A stretch of 64,000 nt of DNA from Cristatella mucedo (Eukaryota; Bryozoa; Phylactolaemata; Cristatellidae): contig WPIO01000001.1 in NCBI GenBank assembly GCA_009760855.2, forward strand, positions 1,101,001-1,165,000, given 5' to 3'. The notes beneath the pieces are model-generated. The model had not been told where the DNA came from. It did not search any database and worked only from the letters and a program-made list of their open reading frames with translations. Made by a program: the position numbers and the translations under genes. This document shows, one piece after another, positions 57,746-64,000 of the stretch (position 1 is the stretch's first letter; each line of letters begins with the position of its first letter).

Positions 57746-57937
57746 ATGTATGAATGTCTGCATGTATGTGAGTATTAACGTATGTATACTTGCATTTATG
57801 CATGTATGCATGTTTTCTCTTGATCTGTTATATTCAAGCCTAACATGTGTCTTTCTTTTTATATAAATACCTGCCCATGGAGATATTTAATAATCGATGT
57901 AATTTTTATCGATCAGCACGAGTATGCTTCACTAACC

Positions 57938-58018
57938 TTTGCAGCAAATGTAAAGTGCCTAGAAAGAGATTGAGTTCTCTCAGGGCGCTTTATCAAGTGC
58001 ATTATTATTATTATTATT
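57938..58018 (+). repeat. LINE family A, near-consensus tail
   Basis: CCTTTGCAGCAAATGTAAAG, TGCCTAGAAAGAGATTGAGT, TCTCTCAGGGCGCTTTATCA and (ATT)5. It is the cleanest tail in the window. The inverted words GCGCT/AGTGCC can pair as a stem. Confidence 0.9.
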
Positions 58019-58484
58019 AACCGGTGACAGAAAAATTGCACATCAATTGAAATGCTTACCATTAAAGCTCTTTTTAAGCTATCTCTACATATCTCTGTGG
58101 ATTAAAGCGCCGGGAAATGCTGGCACAAGTTTTCAGAACTTAATAGCCATTACTATCATTTATTAGAAAGTATTTTCTATAAAAAAAAATTGAAATCCAG
58201 ATTTAATTCAACTTTAGTAATATCTCCTCAAAGTAATTAAAGCGACAAAGTTGCTTTTTATCTTCTCTTAGTAATTAAAGCGATTAAGTCAAAACTAGCT
58301 GGGATACTTGTTAAAGGTGATATAAAGGTATATCGGAGCGATGCGGTTCTGCAAGGGTTTGATTTCGCAACATAAATTACTGAATAAAACTTAAAATTCA
58401 AAATGTATTTAATTTGATACATGCAACACATTTTTTATTTCCTGTGCATTTTTAATTCAATCCCAGCTGTCTGCTCTGAGTTTC
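58019..58484. other. Downstream region of the second MARVEL-like gene
   Basis: Expected to hold its 3' UTR on minus. TTTATT on plus at 58432 (AATAAA on minus), 53 bases after the stop, is a reasonable poly(A) signal. AT-rich otherwise. Confidence 0.4.
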
Positions 58485-58652
58485 TTAACAAGGAGGTGGT
58501 GTAGGTGACTGCAGCAACACATGCTGACTTGTACTATCCGAAGTGACCTCATTAACGCAGGATAGTGAGACAAGTTCCGGGCCACTTGTCAACCAAATGA
58601 TGTTGAAGTATATGTTGAAAACGTACGACGCCAACATAGGAGCACAAAATGC
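58485..58652 (-). CDS. Second MARVEL-like protein, terminal exon
   Basis: The acceptor is AATTCTTTTGTAG and the exon is read in phase 0. It gives 55 residues: AFCAPMLASYVFNIYFNIIW (fourth span), LTSGPELVSLSC and a tail ending QSPTPPPC before TAA. The first 30 positions match exon 4 of the gene at 22170-22352 at both borders and in AF...YFN(V/I)(V/I)W...GPEL. The intron phase is the same, so the two genes are paralogues on the same strand about 36 kb apart. The tail has lost the PPxY motif (PPPC instead). Confidence 0.72.
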   Translation of the reverse strand, partial: AFCAPMLASYVFNIYFNIIWLTSGPELVSLSCVNEVTSDSTSQHVLLQSPTPPPC

Positions 58653-59716
58653 CTACAAAAGAATTATGGGTAAGTCAAAAATGGGCACGATTCTTACAAC
58701 TGTCACGCAAAAGCCTACATTTAACCCGGATATTTTGCAAAAATATGAGCACAATTTAGTCCGCAGCAGTTAATGATTTAGTTGTGCATTGTTGCTTTTT
58801 TGTACCGATTTCAAACCATCCAACAATCTAAATACCGAAGCTTCTTAGACGACAGAATTTAGGGATACTTCATGATTGCGTTGATCAAGCCAACATCAGC
58901 TAAGTGTACCTTGCCTATTATGAATTAACAAAAATAGTTGATTGGTGCGAGTCTGCTAAACGGTGGAAAAAATTAGCTTCCAAACAATTCTCCTAATACA
59001 TGAGGTCCTATAGCGATGAGCATTAGTTTAATATTAGCTCTCACATCAAGCTTTTCTTAATTCGTTTTTTGCACGTAGCTCAATGCTGGTGAACCCAGAG
59101 GTCTGGTCTATATTTTACAACACAGCATGGGCGGAAGCTCTCCGTCCGGATGATTTACAGTAAAATGTTTTTATGATGACTCCATTAAAATTATGACGAG
59201 CTAAAGAACAGATCACTACGTGCTTTCAATTTCAAATCTGTCACCCAAAATTGTGAACTTATTAAGTTGTGAACTATTCGGGGCTTATCGGACTTTTCGC
59301 ACCGACTCACGTCACTAATGTATTAAGTAATGCGATATATTGATTGCAAGTCTTCTAATACTGTTAGAGCCAATCAATATGTAAATATAAAAAATAATTA
59401 AATATACAGTAGTTGAGTTTGGTTAGCTAGCCATATATTCCATGGGCTTAGCAAAGTTGCAAAACCGTATCTGGTCTTTAACTACCTTCTACTGCAGATT
59501 TTCTAGGTTGTCTAATAGCAGGCGTTGAATCCGATTTTGGTATAAAGCCTATAAATTCTCCAGGTCTCCTAGGACCAAAAAGTTGTCAAATTTATTTCAG
59601 AAAGAATGCATTACTTGATTGGGCTTGCCCTGAAATAGCATACATTTTCTGTCTTTCGTGTTAGCGAAGTTTTAACTCAATTTAGTGTATCTTCTTCTGC
59701 CTACTATTGTACTTAC
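58653..59716. other. Intron of the second MARVEL-like gene
   Basis: AT-rich, 1064 bases, without recognised repeats. No further exon seen. Confidence 0.45.
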
Positions 59717-59887
59717 TGTTGCATTCTTAAATTGAAAGACCGCAAAGCCATACACGTTCGCTTGCAATGAATATATAATGTAAAGAACAAACAGCAAAAG
59801 CCAGTAGCTCCAGTAAGCGCGTGCAAGTACCGCTGGGTTGCCTTCCTGACACACCATATCTACGGAAATCACGGCGCTTGGGTGCAT
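59717..59887 (-). CDS. Second MARVEL-like protein, penultimate exon
   Basis: The donor is GTAAGT in phase 0 and joins the terminal exon. The reading includes EGNPAVLARAYWSYWLLLFV, LYIIYSLQANVYGFAV and FQFKNAT: a third span and loop, corresponding to exon 3 of the paralogue although the sequence differs. The 5' border is uncertain: AG acceptors are possible near 59846 (before EGNP), near 59857, or upstream of the ATG at 59887. Spans 1 and 2 are not found and may lie right of the window. Confidence 0.55.
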
Positions 59888-59889
59888 CG

Positions 59890-61048
<1,159 letters not shown>

Positions 61049-61879
61049 GCGTCGCGGCCGGACAGATTTAGATAAGGCACCTTCGCACTATGAATCTTAG
61101 GGACTTCTCGCATGGGGACGCGAAGCCGGACGTAAAGGCATTGGCCGTAGCAGTGGCCTGAACTTGGCCCGGAACGTGCAAGGTGTGCTTGTTAGCGGAC
61201 TCTTAGCGGCCACGTCCTGAGACAAGCGAAGACTTGCCCGGCTGCTAGAAGACGGAAACTTGCACATGTAACTTGCCGCCGATCAGGTATCAATCGCGAA
61301 TGAGATTTTGATTTCGTTCAGTCGAATAGACTGTCTCGATTGGGTGGCGTTTGGAATACGCTGTACTGAAGGGCTCTCAGTGATCGTGCTGATGGCCCGC
61401 GACATTGCACTTTCAGAAAACCACCTCGAAGTACCCGGCTTCAGAAAAGAAATTGCTCGATGCCTTTCGAAAACTGCAGTTCAGTTTCTGCGACAATCCT
61501 TAGCGCTGCCACAGGTCCAGTACAAGTCCTCAGCGAGGACCGGTACGGCGTGGGCGGGCTGGCTGCGAGCCACCGCCTCAGGCTTGGCCTTCGAATCGCC
61601 GCCGCCCTAGCCGGCCGAGTAGACCGCCGCAGATCTGTGAAATGCTGAGATAGAGTGCAGAGCGGCTTCGAGCTCTTACCGGCACTGGTCGGCTGTAAAT
61701 CGCGATAACGTGCCGGATACTGCTGACGCAATGGCTCTCGCGAGCGACGTTGACTCCTCCGCTTTCACCTCTGAATCTGAATGGAGGGAGCGAAGGAAGC
61801 CGCGTCGCCGTTATTTGGAAGCGGCACTTTTGAGACTCTATTCATTGCCCACGACGCACGTGAATTGTATGCGCAGTCC
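61049..61879. other. GC-rich unassigned DNA, possibly part of a decayed LTR element
   Basis: Composition resembles the gag region at 9.9 kb. No catalytic motif could be read. Confidence 0.3.
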
Positions 61880-62030
61880 ATCCAGCGGGTCCTCGATGGA
61901 CGCGAAATTTTGTGATCGATGCCGACTCGCCTTGGCGAATGTGGGCGGCCAACTCGTGCACAAACTTCGCAAGCGTTTCGGAGCGATTCCGACCAGTATC
62001 TGCGTCTATTTTGAATGAGAAAAAATTTAG
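61880..62030 (-). pseudogene. Possible Ty3/gypsy integrase scrap
   Basis: Minus reading gives RRRYWSESLRNACEVCARVG then a stretch ending SRPSRTRWMDC. The spacing W...L...C-x2-C followed about 30 residues later by S-R-P-x-x-R-x-x-M-D fits the end of the HHCC zinc region and the start of the integrase core. The catalytic D-D-E set is not visible and neighbouring frames are broken. Confidence 0.35.
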
Positions 62031-62814
62031 GTTGAAACTGCATGCTCTTGTAGTCTTCGAACTGCCTAAGGTTCAAATCGCTTACATCAAGCGCAGGGTT
62101 TGCTTTGAAACGTTACTTCACTGTAATTTGAATAATACCGAGACTGGCTGACGAGAAATACTTGCACAAGTTGTTCGTCGGGCACAAAGTGTGTCTCTGC
62201 GAACGCGTTAAATCGCTCGCAGTAGTCTGTTTACAGCTCTACGATAGAATATAAGGCTTCGAAATTCTAGATCGTTGCTTGAAAACACCGGTCTGCTGCT
62301 TTCAGCTAAATACGTTGTAATGGGGTAAGCAGAGCGTGGATCCGCTTCTCGTGCTAGCCATGCATGAGCCTCAACTTCCTGTCTGCATGTCGAATCGTTG
62401 CTGAAAAAGCTCTTCCATTTTCCCTCTGGGCCATCTCAGAGGGAGCTGGATTCCGTGAGAGTCGATATCGTTCTCGTTGCCATTATTTTTGCGTATTCCG
62501 TGGTTGAAAGACCGCTAGCAAAACGCATTGAATTGGAATAACTTAGCTCCGGAGAGAGTGCAAATAGATGTCGGGTGGCTGGCACGACACAGCCATGCCC
62601 CGTGGTAATTAGAGCGCCTCAATACATCAAAGTAAGTTAAGGCTGGTTGGTAGCAGTACCAAGCCTTAGAGCAAATTGCATCCAGGTTGACCAGTCGGGT
62701 AACGCCTGAAGGCTTGGAGAACCATCTCGTGGGATTGGGCCATTCGGGTAACACCCGAGTGGCTGCGAGAGGCAATCAGCATCGTGTGGCAGCCTGTTCC
62801 TTAACGCTTAAAAA
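62031..62814. other. Unassigned DNA
   Basis: A short direct repeat (TCGGGTAACGCCTGAAGGCT and TCGGGTAACACCCGAGTGGC, about 52 bp apart) lies at 62695-62770. Nothing else recognised. Confidence 0.35.
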
Positions 62815-62815
62815 A

Positions 62816-62950
62816 TAGCTTATTTAACAGCCTTATTTGTATAGCGGCAGAGAAGCCCTAACGGCTAAAACCACCGCTTGCAGTAGGCAATTAAAGATCA
62901 CCTACTGCAGGATTCTAACCCAAGTCATCAGTCACAGCCAGGCCGTAGGT
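62816..62950 (-). repeat. SINE family 2 copy
   Basis: On minus it has GGGTTAGAATCCTGCAGTAG (B box), CCTACTGCAAGCGGTGGTTT, AGCCGTTAGGGCTTCTCTGC and CGCTATACAAATAAGGCTGT. Its body is very close to the copy at 25.7 kb. Confidence 0.78.
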
Positions 62951-63060
62951 TTGAAGAGCATACGTTGTATTATTGCAATTACTATGCAATCATAAAATGT
63001 ATCCTCTTCGACCAAGCGGCCCGTACTTGAAGATGCACCAAATACACTAGAAGTGAATGC

Positions 63061-63990
63061 GATGAAAGCGATGGAAGTGATGAAAGCGATGGAAGTGATG
63101 ACAGCGATAGAAGTGATGACAGCGATAGAAGTGATGAAAGCGATAGAAGTGATGAAAGCGATAGAAGTGATGAAAGCGATAGAAGCGATGAAAGCGATAG
63201 AAGCGATGAAAGCGATAGAAGCGATGAAAGCGATAGAAGCGATGAAGAAGTGATGGAAGTGATGATAGAAGCGATGAAAGCGATAGAAGTGATGAAAGCG
63301 ATGGAAGTGATGAAAGCGATAGAAGCGATGAAAGCGATAGAAGTGATGAAAGCGATGGAAGTGATGAAAGCGATAGAAGTGATGAAAGCGATAGAAGTGA
63401 TGAAAGCGATAGAAGTGATGAAAGCGATAGAAGTGATGAAAGCGATAGAAGTGATGAAAGCGATAGAAGTGATGAAAGCGATAGAAGTGATGAAAGCGAT
63501 AGAAGTGATGAAAGCGATAGAATGATGAAAGCGATAGAAGTGATGAAAGCGATAGAAGTGAGCGATAGAGTGCGATGGAAGTGATGAAAGCGATGGAAGT
63601 GATGAAAGCGATAGAAGTGATGAAAGCGATGGAAGTGATGAAAGCGATAGAAGCGATGAAAGCGATAGAAGCGATGAAAGCGATAGAAGTGATGAAAGCG
63701 ATGGAAGTGATGAAAGCGATAGAAGTGATGAAAGCGATGGAAGTGATGAAAGCGATAGAAGCGATGAAAGCGATGGAAGTGATGAAAGCGATAGAAGCGA
63801 TGAAAGCGATAGAAGTGATGAAAGCGATGGAAGTGATGAAAGCGATAGAAGTGATGAAAGCGATAGAAGTGATGAAAGCGATAGAAGTGATGAAAGCGAT
63901 AGAAGTGATGAAAGCGATAGAAGTGATGAAAGCGATGGAAGTGATGAAAGCGATGGAAGCGATGAAAGCGATAGAAGTGATGAAAGCGAG
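63061..63990. repeat. 9/18-bp tandem array reaching the window edge
   Basis: The base unit is GATRRAAGY (9 bp): GATGAAAGC, GATAGAAGT, GATGGAAGT and GATAGAAGC. They mostly alternate as an 18-bp unit GATGAAAGCGATAGAAGT. About 100 nine-base units are present, with a few indels (63244-63270, 63518-63526, 63557-63576). One plus frame reads Asp-Glu-Ser/Asp-Arg-Ser until the first indel; others read MKAIEV or, on minus, FITSIA for over 300 codons. Frames stay open because the unit lacks stops, so coding cannot be assumed. The array appears to end at about 63990. Confidence 0.95.
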
Positions 63991-64000
63991 CATTAGCTAA

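Noticed and set aside
62932-63993. A 353-codon minus-strand open frame of FITSIA/FYRFHH repeats
   Set aside because: It is the complement of the 9/18-bp array. Several frames are open at once because the unit has no stop codon, and the composition is not that of a real membrane protein.

Overview
The window is animal nuclear DNA. It has introns with GT/AG borders and phase-0 joins, an AATAAA polyadenylation signal, tRNA-headed SINEs, non-LTR retrotransposons with (ATT)n or (CATTA)n tails, long TA/CA microsatellites, and two protein families typical of metazoans (F5/8 type C and MARVEL). Repeat style and gene content suit a marine invertebrate. I cannot name the phylum from sequence alone. There are no bacterial operons, CRISPR arrays or rRNA genes, and no convincing stand-alone tRNA gene.

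Host genes are few and widely spread. (1) At 1163-1967 (+) the last three exons of a gene encode most of an F5/8 type C (discoidin) domain ending at the canonical final Cys, with an AATAAA at 2012. (2) On the minus strand, four phase-compatible exons at 43868-43704, 31212-31030, 27366-27277 and 22352-22170 splice into a 206-residue four-span protein that reads as a MARVEL-domain protein (MAL/plasmolipin/CMTM type) with a C-terminal PPAY motif. The gene spans 21.7 kb, and its introns are filled with retrotransposon debris. A further acceptor-led exon at 30956-30858 looks like an alternative or decayed third-span exon. (3) On the minus strand at 59717 and 58652-58485 lie the last two exons of a paralogue, whose terminal exon clearly resembles that of gene 2. 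(4) Between about 52.2 and 50.3 kb (minus) several amphipathic-helix segments with in-frame stops look like a decayed coiled-coil or BAR-like gene.

Most of the rest is transposon-derived. LINE family A (CR1/L2-like, (ATT)n tail) and LINE family B ((CATTA)n tail) occur in dozens of truncated copies on both strands. SINE family 1 carries a LINE-A-like 3' tail, and SINE family 2 has three copies. Two copies of a TIR element lie at 15.4 kb (short) and 47.5 kb (long, with a 181-codon ORF). Other remains are a Ty3/gypsy-like gag and protease with a CCQC knuckle and a DTG active site (9.9-10.7 kb), a possible integrase scrap (61.9 kb) and a Tc1-like helix-turn-helix fragment (30.0 kb). Several repeats are nested: LINE B holds a SINE which holds a LINE-A tail at 20.2-20.6 kb, and LINE B holds an inverted LINE B at 42.5-42.9 kb, whose junction reappears at 24.0-24.1 kb.

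Tandem and palindromic DNA is prominent: a 351-bp palindrome around a TA core (25.0-25.4 kb), a smaller AT palindrome (35.6 kb), an 11-bp x10 array (36.85 kb), long TA tracts (57.7 and 60.7 kb), a G14-CT-C11 hairpin (9.0 kb), and a 9/18-bp array running to the right edge (63.06-64.0 kb). Two clusters rich in GCAAT-type motifs (5.3-7.1 kb, and 17.3-18.5 kb in opposite orientation) are unassigned. I see no single new defence-like or metabolic system. The most informative structures are the hidden MARVEL gene pair and the nested retrotransposon junction that appears to have been copied.
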